Positions 25,262 to 33,625 of a stretch of DNA of 64,000 nt are shown here, piece after piece. Made by a program: the position numbers and the translations under genes. Positions within the stretch are counted from its first letter, which is position 1. Every line of letters begins with the position of its first letter. Origin of the DNA: Paracoccus sp. Z118 (GTDB lineage Bacteria > Pseudomonadota > Alphaproteobacteria > Rhodobacterales > Rhodobacteraceae); contig NZ_JAHQZU010000008.1 in the NCBI RefSeq assembly GCF_019061185.1, positions 1 to 64,000 on the forward strand. Direction: 5' to 3'. The notes below the pieces were generated by a model. The model saw nothing but the letters and a program-made list of their open reading frames with translations, made no database searches and was not told where the DNA came from.

Positions 25262-26464
25262 ATGGGCGTGCGGTGGTTCGGACGGGGGAACGGGCAGGCT
25301 GAGAGCGCCGCGCCCGTGCAGGTGGAGGTGAAGGCGAGTGCGACGGGGCGGGTCGTGGCGCTCGCCTCGGGGTCGGGGCGGGTGGCGTGGTCGCCGCGCG
25401 ATGTCGGCAGCCTGACGCGGGCGGGGTTCACCGGCAATCCGGTGGGGTTCCGCGCGGTGAAGCTGGTGGCCGAGGCGGCGGCGGCGGTGCCTCTGGTCTG
25501 CCAGGACGCCGAGCGGCGTTATGAGGTGCATCCGGTGCTGGATCTGCTGCGGCGGCCCAATCCGGGGCAGGGGCGGGCGGAGTTGTTCGAGGCGCTGTTC
25601 GGGCAGATGCTGCTGTCGGGGAACGGGTATCTGGAGGCGGTCGGCGCGGGCGCCAAGGGGCTGCCGGTGGAGTTGCACGTGCTGCGCTCGGACCGGGTGA
25701 GCATCGTGCCGGGGGCGGATGGCTGGCCGGTCGCCTATGACTACGCGGTGGGCGGGCGGAAGCACCGGTTCGACATGACCGGCTCGCCCGATCCGATCTG
25801 CCACATCCGCAGTTTCCATCCGCTGGATGACCATTACGGACTGTCGCCGATGCAGGCGGCGGCAGTTGCCGTGGACGTCCACAACAGCGCCAGCGCCTGG
25901 TCGAAGGCGCTGCTGGACAATGCGGCGCGGCCCTCGGGCGCGATCGTTTACAAGGGCGCGGACGGGCAGGGGCTGCTGTCGCCCGACCAGTACGACCGGC
26001 TGGTGAGCGAGATGGAGACGCATCATCAGGGCGCGCGGAACGCCGGGCGGCCGATGCTGCTGGAAGGCGGGCTCGACTGGAAGCCGATGGGGTTCTCGCC
26101 CTCCGACATGGAGTTCCACGAGACGAAGCTGGCGGCGGCGCGGGAGATCGCGATGGCGTTCGGCGTGCCGCCGATGCTGATCGGGATACCGGGGGACGCG
26201 ACCTATGCCAATTATGCCGAGGCGAACCGGGCCTTCTATCGGCTGACGGTGCTGCCGCTGGCGACGCGGGTGGTGGCGGGGATCGCGTGGTGGCTGTCCG
26301 AGCATCTGGGGGCGGAGGTCGATCTGAAGCCGGATCTGGACCAGATCCCGGCGCTGACCGCCGAGCGGGACCAGCATTGGGCGCGGGTCGGGGCGGCGGA
26401 TTTCCTGACCGAGGCCGAGAAGCGGGCGGCGCTGGGGCTGCCTCCGATTGCCGCGGGTGACTGA
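25262..26464 (+). CDS. GTA portal protein (orfg3 homologue)
   Basis: A 400-residue HK97-type portal protein, the ring through which DNA enters the head and to which the tail attaches. Hallmarks include WSPRDVGSLTRAGFTGNPV near the N terminus, LDLLRRPNPGQ, and PPMLIGIPGDATYANYAEA near residue 300. The ATG at 25262 follows caggagg; longer readings would cross the hairpin upstream. It lies in the expected order after the large terminase. Confidence 0.92.
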   Translation: MGVRWFGRGNGQAESAAPVQVEVKASATGRVVALASGSGRVAWSPRDVGSLTRAGFTGNPVGFRAVKLVAEAAAAVPLVCQDAERRYEVHPVLDLLRRPNPGQGRAELFEALFGQMLLSGNGYLEAVGAGAKGLPVELHVLRSDRVSIVPGADGWPVAYDYAVGGRKHRFDMTGSPDPICHIRSFHPLDDHYGLSPMQAAAVAVDVHNSASAWSKALLDNAARPSGAIVYKGADGQGLLSPDQYDRLVSEMETHHQGARNAGRPMLLEGGLDWKPMGFSPSDMEFHETKLAAAREIAMAFGVPPMLIGIPGDATYANYAEANRAFYRLTVLPLATRVVAGIAWWLSEHLGAEVDLKPDLDQIPALTAERDQHWARVGAADFLTEAEKRAALGLPPIAAGD

Positions 26465-26708
26465 GGTGGAGGGGTCGAGGTTCGTCAAGGAGCCATACGA
26501 CTGGCACGACCAGCGCTTTGCCACGCAGGAGCGGATCATGGCGTTGCAGTTCGGGCAGGTGGACCGGCGGCTGGAGCGGATCGAGTCGCTGATCGAGGGG
26601 CTGGAGAAGCGGCTGTGGATGACGGTTTACGGCGTGGTCGCCGTGATCCTGACCCAGGCCGTCCAGTCGATCCTGCAATTCGGGCCGAAGGGAGGATTGG
26701 GCGGATGA
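26457..26708 (+). CDS. GTA small membrane-associated protein (orfg3.5-like)
   Basis: About 83 residues between portal and protease, the place of orfg3.5 in RcGTA. A charged, coiled-coil-like N-terminal half (RRLERIESLIEGLEKR) leads to one hydrophobic segment (MTVYGVVAVILTQAVQSI). I use the GTG at 26457 overlapping the portal stop. The next gene overlaps its stop (ATGA). The role in GTA is unclear; such coiled-coil plus helix proteins can act in head assembly or lysis. Confidence 0.72.
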   Translation: MTEVEGSRFVKEPYDWHDQRFATQERIMALQFGQVDRRLERIESLIEGLEKRLWMTVYGVVAVILTQAVQSILQFGPKGGLGG

Positions 26709-27259
26709 GGATGGATGATCTGGGGTTGGAGCTGAAATTCGCGGGCGGCGCGCCGGCGCTGACCGCGACGGAGGCGGGCAGCGTGATCGAGGGCTATGCG
26801 AGCCTGTTCGGGGTCGCCGATCAGGGCGGGGACGTGGTGATGCCGGGCGCCTATGCGGCCAGCCTTGCGCGGCTGGCCGCGCAGGGCGGCAAGGTGCGGA
26901 TGCTGTGGCAGCATGACCCGCTGCGCCCCATCGGGGTGTGGGAGGAGATCCGCGAGGACGGCCGGGGCCTGTGGGTCCGCGGGCGGCTGCTGGCCGAGGT
27001 GGCGCAGGCGCGGGAGGCGGCGGCTCTGGTCGAGGCGGGGGCGATTGACGGGCTGTCGATAGGCTATCGGACCGTGCGGGCCGAGCGGGATGCCGAAGGG
27101 CGGCGGCGGCTTGCCGAGGTGGAGCTGTGGGAGGTGTCGCTCGTGACGTTTCCGATGCTGCCGGAGGCGAAGGTGGGGCGGAAGTCGGGCGAGCTGGACG
27201 AGGCGGCGGGATTGGCCGCTGCGCTGCGTGAGGCTGCGGCGGCGTTGCGGTTGGGGTGA
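26705..27259 (+). CDS. GTA prohead protease (orfg4 homologue)
   Basis: A 184-residue HK97-family serine protease (S78) that matures the capsid protein. The catalytic His is in MLWQHDPLRPIG (about residue 69) and the Ser in DGLSIGYRTV (about residue 117), the usual spacing; a Glu in LWEVSLVTFP follows. The ATG at 26705 overlaps the preceding stop. A GGATATTTG repeat and a hairpin separate it from the capsid gene. Confidence 0.92.
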   Translation: MRMDDLGLELKFAGGAPALTATEAGSVIEGYASLFGVADQGGDVVMPGAYAASLARLAAQGGKVRMLWQHDPLRPIGVWEEIREDGRGLWVRGRLLAEVAQAREAAALVEAGAIDGLSIGYRTVRAERDAEGRRRLAEVELWEVSLVTFPMLPEAKVGRKSGELDEAAGLAAALREAAAALRLG

Positions 27260-27263
27260 GTGA

Positions 27264-27304
27264 GGCGGGGGCTTTGCCCCCGGACCCCCAGGATATTTGG
27301 GGCC
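27264..27304. repeat. GGATATTTG extragenic palindromic repeat (copy 2)
   Basis: CGGGGGC and GCCCCCG form a 7-bp stem around TTT, followed by GACCCCCAGGATATTTGGGG. It starts a few bases after the protease stop, the same placement as copy 1 after the terminase gene. Confidence 0.65.
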
Positions 27305-27347
27305 GCCCGAACCGGCGTTCGGCGCGGGGGTGGCGGCCAGGATTTTT
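27301..27347 (+). promoter_or_regulatory. Long hairpin before the capsid gene
   Basis: GGCCGCC (27301-27307) pairs with GGCGGCC (27332-27338) and encloses a small inner hairpin CGAAC/GTTCG; TTTTT follows four bases later. It lies just upstream of the capsid ribosome site (aaggag). It is less terminator-like than the others and could mark RNA processing or message stabilisation for the most needed product. Confidence 0.4.
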
Positions 27348-27364
27348 CGAAGGAGAGGATGGCA

Positions 27365-28525
27365 ATGACCGAGGTGAAGACCGCGGGCGGCGGCGACATG
27401 CCCGCCGGACTGAAAGGCGCGATGGCCGAGTTCGTGAGCGAGCTGAAGGCCTTTCGCAAGAACGTCGAGACGAAACTGCAAGCACAGGAAGATCGCATGA
27501 CCATGCTGGACCGCAAGACCGCCATCCGGGGCCGCGCGCCCCTGTCCACCGCCGCCGAGACCGAGGCGCCGCATCAGAAAGCCTTTGCGGCCTATCTGCG
27601 CCGGGGCGATGACGACGGCCTGCGCGGGCTGGTGCTGGAGGAGAAGGGGCTGACGGTCGCCTCGGACGGCGGTTTCCTCGCCGCGCCGCAGATCGCCGCG
27701 CAGGTGCAGGACGCGTTGCGCGGCGCCGCATCGCTGCGCGGCGTCGCCAATGTCGTGACCGTCGAATCCGCCGCTTACGAGGTGCTGGTGGACAAGGGCG
27801 ACATGGCGAGCGGCTGGGCGACGGAAAGCTCGGCCGTCGAGACCGAGGCGCCGCAGGTCGAGCGCGTCACCATCCCGCTGCACGAACTGTCGGCGATGCC
27901 GAAAGCCAGCCAGCGGCTGCTGGACGATGCGGCGTTCGATCTGGAGGCCTGGCTCGCCGGTCGCATCGCCGAGCGGTTCGCCCGCGCCGAAGCGACGGCT
28001 TTCATCAAAGGCGACGGCATCGACAAGCCCAGGGGTATCCTGACCTACCCGATGGCGCCCAACGCAACGGCCACCGAGAACGAGATCGGCATGTTCGCCA
28101 CCGGCACCCTGGGCAGCTTCGGGACCGACCGCCCTGCCGACCCGCTGATCGACATGATCTATGCGTTGGGCGCGGAATACCGCGCCAATGCCAGCTTCGT
28201 CATGAACTCGAAGTCCGCGGGCGCGGTCCGCAAGATCAGGGACGCGGAGGGCCGCTTCCTGTGGACGGACTCGCTCGCCTCGGGGGAGCCGGCGCGGCTG
28301 CTCGGCTATCCGGTGCTGCTGTGCGAGGACATGCCCGATGTGGACGACGGCCCCGCCGTCCTGTTCGGTGACTTCGCCTCGGCCTACACGATCGCCGAGC
28401 GGCCCGAGCTGCGGGTGCTGCGCGATCCCTTCTCGGCCAAGCCGCATGTGCTGTTCTACGCCACCAAGCGCGTCGGCGGCGGGCTGACCGATCCCCGCGC
28501 GGTGAAGGCGCTGATCTTCGGCTGA
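27365..28525 (+). CDS. GTA major capsid protein (orfg5 homologue)
   Basis: A 386-residue HK97-fold capsid protein. The N-terminal ~95 residues are helical and charged (a scaffold-like delta domain, removed by the protease in RcGTA), followed by the capsid core with TVASDGGFLAAPQ, KASQRLLDDAAFD and the C-terminal region. I chose the ATG at 27365, 9 bases after aaggag; an ATG at 27359 is only 3 bases from it. The strong ribosome site fits high production. Confidence 0.93.
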   Translation: MTEVKTAGGGDMPAGLKGAMAEFVSELKAFRKNVETKLQAQEDRMTMLDRKTAIRGRAPLSTAAETEAPHQKAFAAYLRRGDDDGLRGLVLEEKGLTVASDGGFLAAPQIAAQVQDALRGAASLRGVANVVTVESAAYEVLVDKGDMASGWATESSAVETEAPQVERVTIPLHELSAMPKASQRLLDDAAFDLEAWLAGRIAERFARAEATAFIKGDGIDKPRGILTYPMAPNATATENEIGMFATGTLGSFGTDRPADPLIDMIYALGAEYRANASFVMNSKSAGAVRKIRDAEGRFLWTDSLASGEPARLLGYPVLLCEDMPDVDDGPAVLFGDFASAYTIAERPELRVLRDPFSAKPHVLFYATKRVGGGLTDPRAVKALIFG

Positions 28526-28683
28526 CGACTGGCCGGGGCGGGGGGCGCGCACGGGTGCTGGCCACGGCGGCATTCGCAGCTGTCCGCACGCGCCAGGGCG
28601 GGCGCGTCGGCGTGTCCCCCGACTTTCAGGCGACTTCAGGGCCGCCGTTTTGGACCAATTGCGCAAGGAACGGGAGGTTCCGG
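28526..28683. other. Spacer between capsid and g6
   Basis: A 158-base stretch without a gene. It contains GC-rich potential stems (for example GCGGC near 28564 with GCCGC near 28641 before TTTTGG) but no convincing terminator or promoter. Such a gap is larger than the other spacings between GTA head genes. Confidence 0.35.
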
Positions 28684-29292
28684 ATGATGCTTGTCGAGGA
28701 GGCGGCGCCCGAGGCGGGCGCGCTGCCCGTTGCCGCGCTGCGTGGATATCTGCGTCTGGCCTCGGGGTTCGCCCCGGTGGAGGAGCCAACCGAGGATGCG
28801 GCGCTGGCCGGGTTCCTGCGGGCCGCCATCGCCGCGGTCGAGGCGCGCACCGGCAAGGTGCTGCTGCGCTGCCCGTTCCGGCTGCGGCTGGAGGAGTGGC
28901 GCGACCGCGCGCGCCAGCCGCTGCCGCTGGCGCCGGTCGCATCCGTCGATGCGGTGGAGGTGACGGACGCGGCGGGGCGCGTGCTGCCGGTCGATCCGGG
29001 GCGCTGGCGGCTGGTGCCGGACAGCCAGCGGCCGCTGCTGCTGCCCACGGGCGCGCTGCTGCCGGCGGTGCCGGGCGGCGGGTTCGTGACGGTGCGGTTC
29101 ACGGCCGGGTTCGGAGAGACGTGGGACGAGGTGCCCGCCGATCTGGCGCAGGCGGCGGTGATGCTGGCGGCGCGTTATCACGACGACCGGGGCGATCCGC
29201 AGGCGCGGGCGGCGGTGCCGTTCGCGGTCAGCGCGCTGCTGGAGAAATGGCGGCAGGTGCGGACGCTGGCCGGGCGCGGGGGTCGAACATGA
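28684..29292 (+). CDS. GTA head-tail connector/adaptor (orfg6 homologue)
   Basis: A 202-residue protein in the g6 position. It resembles the phage gp6/phiE125 gp8-like connector family: an N-terminal helical part (YLRLASGF, FLRAAIAAVEARTGK) and a C-terminal VTVRFTAGFG then DLAQAAVMLAARYHDDRG segment. It forms the adaptor ring between portal and tail. The ATG at 28684 (or the next codon) follows gggagg. Its stop overlaps g7. Confidence 0.85.
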   Translation: MMLVEEAAPEAGALPVAALRGYLRLASGFAPVEEPTEDAALAGFLRAAIAAVEARTGKVLLRCPFRLRLEEWRDRARQPLPLAPVASVDAVEVTDAAGRVLPVDPGRWRLVPDSQRPLLLPTGALLPAVPGGGFVTVRFTAGFGETWDEVPADLAQAAVMLAARYHDDRGDPQARAAVPFAVSALLEKWRQVRTLAGRGGRT

Positions 29293-29621
29293 GGGCGCCG
29301 AACGTGCCGCTGCTGCTGGAAGCGGCGGAGCGGGTGAGCGACGGGCTGGGCGGCTATATGGTCCGCTGGGTGCCCGTGGGGCGGCTTTACGGCGCGATGC
29401 GGGCCGGGGCGGGGCGATCCGGGCTGGCCGAGGTCGGGGCGGAGAGCGTGGTTTCCTGGAAGATCACGGTGCGCGGCGCGCCCGAGGGTGATCCGCGCCG
29501 TCCCGCTGCCGGGCAGAGGTTTCGGATGGGGGCGCGGCTTTTCGCGATCGACGCGGTGGCCGAGGGCGACGGGGCCGGCCGCTGGCTGGTCTGCACCGCG
29601 AGAGAGGAGAGGCAGGCATGA
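29289..29621 (+). CDS. GTA head closure/head-tail adaptor (orfg7 homologue)
   Basis: A 110-residue protein of the SPP1 gp16-like head-closure type, in the g7 position. It is rich in beta strands (GYMVRWVPVGRLYGAM, SVVSWKITVRGAPEGDPR, GARLFAIDAVAE). Starts with an ATG overlapping the g6 stop and ends overlapping the g8 start, so head-tail junction proteins are translated as a coupled set. Confidence 0.85.
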   Translation: MRAPNVPLLLEAAERVSDGLGGYMVRWVPVGRLYGAMRAGAGRSGLAEVGAESVVSWKITVRGAPEGDPRRPAAGQRFRMGARLFAIDAVAEGDGAGRWLVCTAREERQA

Positions 29622-30052
29622 GCTATCTGGCGTCGGCCGCGCTGCAGGGCGCGGTCTATCGGGCGCTGCGCGACGACGCTGCGCTGACCGGTCTGGTGGG
29701 CGACGCGGTCTATGACGCGATGCCCGTCAGCGCGCCGAGCGGGGTCTATGTGGCGCTCGGCCCCGAGGATGTGGCGGACGCGGGCGACATGACCGGCCGC
29801 GCGGCCCGGCATGATTTCGTGATCTCGGTGCTGTCGGGCGCCGAGGAGGGCGGCGGCGGCTTTGCGGGGGTGAAGGCCGCCGCCGCGGCGGTGGCGGCGG
29901 CGCTGGAGGGGGCGCCGCTGCCGATGGATGCGGGGCGCGTCGCGGGGCTGTGGTTCCTGCGCGCGCGGGCGCGGCGGGCCGATGGCGGCACCGGGCGGCG
30001 CGTGGACATGACGTTCCGGGCGAGCGTCGATCTGGGCATGGATGCGGTTTGA
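29618..30052 (+). CDS. GTA tail terminator/completion protein, DUF3168 (orfg8 homologue)
   Basis: A 144-residue DUF3168 protein that caps the head-proximal end of the tail. Motifs: LQGAVYRALRDDAALTGLVG at the N terminus, then YVALGPEDVAD, and a C-terminal VDMTFRASVDLG strand. Overlaps g7 by 4 bases; 12 bases separate it from g9. Confidence 0.87.
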   Translation: MSYLASAALQGAVYRALRDDAALTGLVGDAVYDAMPVSAPSGVYVALGPEDVADAGDMTGRAARHDFVISVLSGAEEGGGGFAGVKAAAAAVAAALEGAPLPMDAGRVAGLWFLRARARRADGGTGRRVDMTFRASVDLGMDAV

Positions 30053-30064
30053 GGAGACGGACCA

Positions 30065-30478
30065 ATGGCGGTGCAGAACGGGCGTGACCTGCTCATCAAG
30101 ATGGACATGACCGGCGACGGCACGTTCCAGACCATCGCGGGGCTGCGCGCCTCGCGGATCGGCTTCAACGCGCAGAGCGTGGATGTCACCAGCCTGGAAA
30201 GCCAGGGCGGCTGGCGCGAGTTGCTGGCGGGCGCGGGGGTGCGGTCGGCGTCGATCTCGGGGTCCGGGGTGTTCCGGGACGAGGGGACGGACGGGCGCGC
30301 GCGGCAGGCGTTCTTCGACGGCGAGGTGCCGCGCTTTCAGGTGGTGATCCCGCATTTCGGCATCGTCGAGGGGCCGTTCCAGATCACCGGGCTGGAATAT
30401 GCCGGCAGTTACAACGGCGAGGCCACCTACGAGATGACGATGGCCAGCGCCGGGGCGCTGTCGTTCGTGGCGCTGTGA
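30065..30478 (+). CDS. GTA major tail protein (orfg9 homologue)
   Basis: A 137-residue tail tube subunit of the TP901-1 type: NGRDLLIKMDM, then SQGGWRELLAGAGVRSASISGSGVF and a C-terminal YNGEATYEMTMASAGALSF. It assembles as stacked rings around the tape measure. The ATG follows gagg at a good distance. Head and tail genes are in the order found in RcGTA. Confidence 0.92.
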   Translation: MAVQNGRDLLIKMDMTGDGTFQTIAGLRASRIGFNAQSVDVTSLESQGGWRELLAGAGVRSASISGSGVFRDEGTDGRARQAFFDGEVPRFQVVIPHFGIVEGPFQITGLEYAGSYNGEATYEMTMASAGALSFVAL

Positions 30479-30491
30479 AGGGGGCGCTGTG

Positions 30492-30806
30492 ATGGCAAAC
30501 CCGTGGACGGGGGAGGTCGCGGTCTGGCTGGGCGGGCGGCGGCATGTGGCGAAGCTGACGCTGGGGGCATTGGCGGCGTTGGAGGCGGAGCTTGGCGCCG
30601 ACAGTCTGATCGGGCTGATCGAGCGGTTCGAGGGCGGGCGGTTCTCCAGCGCCGACGTGATCGCGGTGCTGGTCGCCGGTCTGCGCGGCGGCGGCTGGAC
30701 CGGCGAGGCGGCGGACCTGATGACCGCCGATCTGCGCGGCGGCCCGGTGGAAGGGGCACGTGCGGCGGCGGAGTTGCTGGCGCGGGCGTTCCGGGCGGGG
30801 CCGTGA
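30492..30806 (+). CDS. GTA tail assembly protein (orfg10 homologue)
   Basis: A 104-residue protein in the g10 position, resembling the GTA gp10/tail-assembly family: WTGEVAVWLGGRRHVAKLTLGA, then ELGADSLIGLIERF. The genes between the tail tube and the tape measure usually encode assembly chaperones. ATG 30492 is preferred; GTG 30489 is adjacent. It overlaps the next small gene. Confidence 0.82.
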   Translation: MANPWTGEVAVWLGGRRHVAKLTLGALAALEAELGADSLIGLIERFEGGRFSSADVIAVLVAGLRGGGWTGEAADLMTADLRGGPVEGARAAAELLARAFRAGP

Positions 30807-30994
30807 GTGCGGGGCGGGGGCTCGACTGGCCGGGGCTGATGCGGGCGGGGCTGCTGGGGCTGCGGCTCAATCCGGCGCAGTTCTGGGCGCTGACGCCGGC
30901 GGAGCTGGCGCTGATGCTGGGGATCGAGGCGGGCGCTGGCGGGCAGATGACGCGGGAGCGGCTGGCGGAACTGGCGGCGGCCTTCCCGGACTGA
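30803..30994 (+). CDS. GTA small tail-assembly protein (orfg10.1-like)
   Basis: A 63-residue gene starting at GTG 30803 that overlaps the g10 stop. It reads LDWPGLMRAGLLGLRLNPA then FWALTPAELALMLGIEAG, matching the short phage tail-assembly chaperone family found between g10 and g11 in GTA clusters. Easy to miss because of its size and GTG start. As in phages, the g10/g10.1 pair lies just before the tape measure gene. Confidence 0.8.
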   Translation: MSAGRGLDWPGLMRAGLLGLRLNPAQFWALTPAELALMLGIEAGAGGQMTRERLAELAAAFPD

Positions 30995-31009
30995 CGCGGA
31001 GGGGACATG

Positions 31010-31035
31010 GGGTCGGCGGATGCGCCGGCCCTTTT
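31010..31035 (+). terminator. Hairpin with T-run before the tape measure gene
   Basis: GGTCGGCG pairs with CGCCGGCC (one G-U pair, one extra outer pair) around a GATG loop and is followed by TTTTCG. It lies between g10.1 and g11, 18 bases before the ATG, and resembles the signals before g1 and g3. Confidence 0.55.
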
Positions 31036-31052
31036 CGCATGGAGGGGACCGG

Positions 31053-31697
31053 ATGGCGGACAAGGATGGTTTCGACCGGCTGGGCGACGATGTCGAGCAG
31101 GCCGGGCGGATGACGGCGGCGTTCGAGCGCGAGCTTGGCCGCCTGCAACAGACGATGAGCCAGACCGGGCGCGAGGTCGGCTCGCTGAGTTCGGGCTTTG
31201 GCAGCGGGCTGCGGAGGGCCTTCGAGGGCGTCGTGCTGGACGGCGTGCGGCTGCAGGACGCGCTGAAGGGCGTGGCGCTGAGCATGGCCGATACGGTGTT
31301 CGCCGTCGCCATGCGGCCGGTGCAGGGTGCGGTCGCCGGGGCGATGGCGAAGGCTGTCGGCGGGGCCGTGTCCGGGGCGCTGCCGTTTGCGGATGGGGGC
31401 GCGTTCTCGCAGGGGCGGGTGGTGCCCTTCGCGCGGGGCGGGGTGGTGTCGGACCCGACCTTCTTCCCGATGCGCGGCGCAACGGGACTCATGGGCGAGG
31501 CGGGGCCGGAGGCGATCATGCCGCTGCGGCGCGGGGCCGACGGGCGACTGGGGGTGGCGGCGCCCTCGGGCGGCGGGCGGGCGGTGAATGTCACCGTCAA
31601 CGTCACCACGCCCGACGTCGCGGGATTTCAGCGCAGCCAGAGCCAGATCGCCGCGCAGGTGGCGCGGGCGCTCGCGCGGGGGGAAAGGAACAGCTGA
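31053..31697 (+). CDS. GTA tail tape measure protein (orfg11 homologue)
   Basis: A 214-residue tape measure protein, short as in RcGTA. The N-terminal half is helical (VEQAGRMTAAFERELGRLQQ), followed by a hydrophobic stretch (VQGAVAGAMAKAVGGAVSG) and a C-terminal GGVVSDPTFFPM then GEAGPEAIMPLRRG, a motif shared by phage tape measures. ATG 31053 follows ggagggg. The small size implies a short or otherwise set tail length. Confidence 0.87.
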   Translation: MADKDGFDRLGDDVEQAGRMTAAFERELGRLQQTMSQTGREVGSLSSGFGSGLRRAFEGVVLDGVRLQDALKGVALSMADTVFAVAMRPVQGAVAGAMAKAVGGAVSGALPFADGGAFSQGRVVPFARGGVVSDPTFFPMRGATGLMGEAGPEAIMPLRRGADGRLGVAAPSGGGRAVNVTVNVTTPDVAGFQRSQSQIAAQVARALARGERNS

Positions 31698-32329
31698 TGG
31701 CGTTTCACGAGGTGAGGTTTCCGGCCAACCTGTCCTTCGGCTCGGTCGGTGGCCCCGAGCGGCGGACCGAGATCGTCGCGCTGACGAACGGCTACGAGGA
31801 GCGCAACTCGCCCTGGGCGCATTCGCGGCGGCGCTATGACGCGGGGCTGGGGCTGCGGAGCATGGACGATGTGGCGGCGCTGATCGCGTTCTACGAGGCG
31901 CGGGCGGGACAGTTGCACGGGTTCCGCTGGAAGGACTGGGCGGATTTCAAGAGCTGCGCGCCGAGCGCGGTCCCGGCGCTGGACGATCAGGCGATCGGGA
32001 CGGGCGACGGGGTGACGCGGGAGTTTGCGTTGCGCAAGCTCTATCGGTCAGGGCCGGCGGATTACTGGCGGCCGGTGGCGAAGCCGGTGCGGGGGTCCGT
32101 GATCGTGGCGGTCGGCGGCGACCGGCAGGTCGAGACGGTGCATTACGAGGTGGACTACGCGACAGGCATGGTGACGTTCGGGGCGCCGCCCGGACCGGGC
32201 GCTCCGGTCACGGCGGGGTTCGAGTTCGACGTGCCGGTGCGGTTCGACACGGACCGGATCGCGGTGTCGGTCGCCTCGTTCCAGGCGGGCGATCTGCCGC
32301 AGGTGCCGGTGATCGAGGTGCGGCTGTGA
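31697..32329 (+). CDS. GTA distal tail protein, DUF2460 (orfg12 homologue)
   Basis: A 210-residue DUF2460 protein: FHEVRFPANLSFGSVGGPER, RRRYDAGLGLRS, LHGFRWKDWADF and a C-terminal FDVPVRFDTDRI. It forms the distal tail ring in the RcGTA particle. The ATG shares a base with the g11 stop (TGATG), and the stop overlaps the g13 GTG start. Confidence 0.92.
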   Translation: MAFHEVRFPANLSFGSVGGPERRTEIVALTNGYEERNSPWAHSRRRYDAGLGLRSMDDVAALIAFYEARAGQLHGFRWKDWADFKSCAPSAVPALDDQAIGTGDGVTREFALRKLYRSGPADYWRPVAKPVRGSVIVAVGGDRQVETVHYEVDYATGMVTFGAPPGPGAPVTAGFEFDVPVRFDTDRIAVSVASFQAGDLPQVPVIEVRL

Positions 32330-33162
32330 GCGGCGGGGCGACGACGACGCTCGCCCGCGCCTGGGCGGTGAGCCGGCGCGACGGGATGGTGCTGGGGTTC
32401 ACCGATCACGACGCGGTGCTGAGGTTCGACAGGATCGCGTTCCGGCCCGATGGCGGGCTGACGGCGAAGGCGGTCGTGCAGGGCCTGGGGCTGGCGGTGG
32501 ACAATACCGAGGCGCAGGGCATCCTGTCGGACGACGCGATCACCGAGGCCGACCTGCGCGCGGGCCGCTGGGACGGGGCCGAGGTGCGGCTGTGGGAGGT
32601 GGACTGGCAGCGGCCGGAGGACCGGCAGCTGCTGTTCCGGGGGGGCTTGGGCGAGGTCACGCGGGCCGATGGGGCGTTCCGGGCCGAGTTGCGCGGGCTG
32701 GCGGAGGCGCTGAACCTGCCGCTGGGGCGGGTCTATCATCCGCGCTGCTCGGCGCGGCTGGGCGACGGGCAGTGCCGGGCCGATCTCACGCGGCCGGGCT
32801 ATCGGGTCGAGGGGGTGCTGGCCGCGGTCGAGGACGGGGTGCGGTTCACGCTGCCGGATGTGCAGGGCTACGATCTCGGCTGGTTCGAGGGCGGGGTGCT
32901 GACCGTGCTGGACGGCGTGGCCGAGGGGCTGGAAGGGGCCATCAAGCAGGACCGGCAGGAGGGGAGCCTGCGGAAGATCGAGTTGTGGGCGGAAATGGGG
33001 TTGGCTCCGGCTCCCGGCGACCGGGTGCGGCTGACGGCAGGGTGCGACAAGCGCGCAGCGACGTGCCGGCTGAAGTTCGGCAATTTCCTCAACTTCCGGG
33101 GCTTTCCGCATCTGCCGCCGGAGGATTGGCTGATCTCGCCCCAGAATGGCGGCGCGCGATGA
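32326..33162 (+). CDS. GTA baseplate hub protein, DUF2163 (orfg13 homologue)
   Basis: A 278-residue DUF2163 protein with a C-terminal cysteine set: YHPRCSARLGDGQC and TAGCDKRAATCRLKFGN. This resembles the iron-sulfur-binding hub proteins of long-tailed phages (lambda gpL type), and a metal cluster is likely. Starts at GTG overlapping g12; stop overlaps g14 by 4 bases. It connects the tail tube to the large g15 protein. Confidence 0.9.
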   Translation: MSGGATTTLARAWAVSRRDGMVLGFTDHDAVLRFDRIAFRPDGGLTAKAVVQGLGLAVDNTEAQGILSDDAITEADLRAGRWDGAEVRLWEVDWQRPEDRQLLFRGGLGEVTRADGAFRAELRGLAEALNLPLGRVYHPRCSARLGDGQCRADLTRPGYRVEGVLAAVEDGVRFTLPDVQGYDLGWFEGGVLTVLDGVAEGLEGAIKQDRQEGSLRKIELWAEMGLAPAPGDRVRLTAGCDKRAATCRLKFGNFLNFRGFPHLPPEDWLISPQNGGAR

Positions 33163-33584
33163 GCGTGGTCGTCGAGGAGGCACGGCGCTGGATCGGGACG
33201 CCCTATGTGCATCAGGCCTCCGCGCTGGGCGCGGGGGCGGATTGCCTGGGGCTGGTGCGGGGCGTGTGGCGCGGGCTTCATGGCCGCGAGCCCGAGGCGC
33301 CGCCGCCCTATACCGCCGACTGGGGCGAGACGGGCCGGGTGGAGCTGTTGATGGAGGCGGCGCTGCGGCATCTGCTGCCGGCGTCGGGGACGATGGCCGT
33401 GGGGGACGTGCTGCTGTTCCGCATGAGGGGCCGGGCGGTGGCGAAACATCTGGGGATCGTCTCGGACGTGGGCGAAGCTGCGCGGTTCATCCATGCCTAT
33501 GATCGGCATGGGGTGGTGGAGAGCCCGCTTTCGGCGCCGTGGCGGGCGCGGATCGCGGGTCGGTTCCTGTTTCCCGGTGTATGA
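33159..33584 (+). CDS. GTA NlpC/P60-like peptidase (orfg14 homologue)
   Basis: A 141-residue cell-wall peptidase of the NlpC/P60 fold. The catalytic Cys is in GADCLGLVRGVW (about Cys29) and the His in AKHLGIVSD (about His97). In RcGTA this protein degrades peptidoglycan to let DNA cross the recipient envelope. It starts with ATG overlapping g13. The 169 bases to g15 hold a GGATATTTG repeat. Confidence 0.92.
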   Translation: MSVVVEEARRWIGTPYVHQASALGAGADCLGLVRGVWRGLHGREPEAPPPYTADWGETGRVELLMEAALRHLLPASGTMAVGDVLLFRMRGRAVAKHLGIVSDVGEAARFIHAYDRHGVVESPLSAPWRARIAGRFLFPGV

Positions 33585-33625
33585 AATCCCTTGGACGCCG
33601 GATCGACGGGCGTTCCGGTTGTGCG

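Noticed and set aside
21439..25437. Very long open frame on the minus strand opposite fabF, mltG and the first GTA genes
   Set aside because: Proline/arginine/histidine-rich shadow of high-GC coding sequence on the other strand, with no recognisable motifs.
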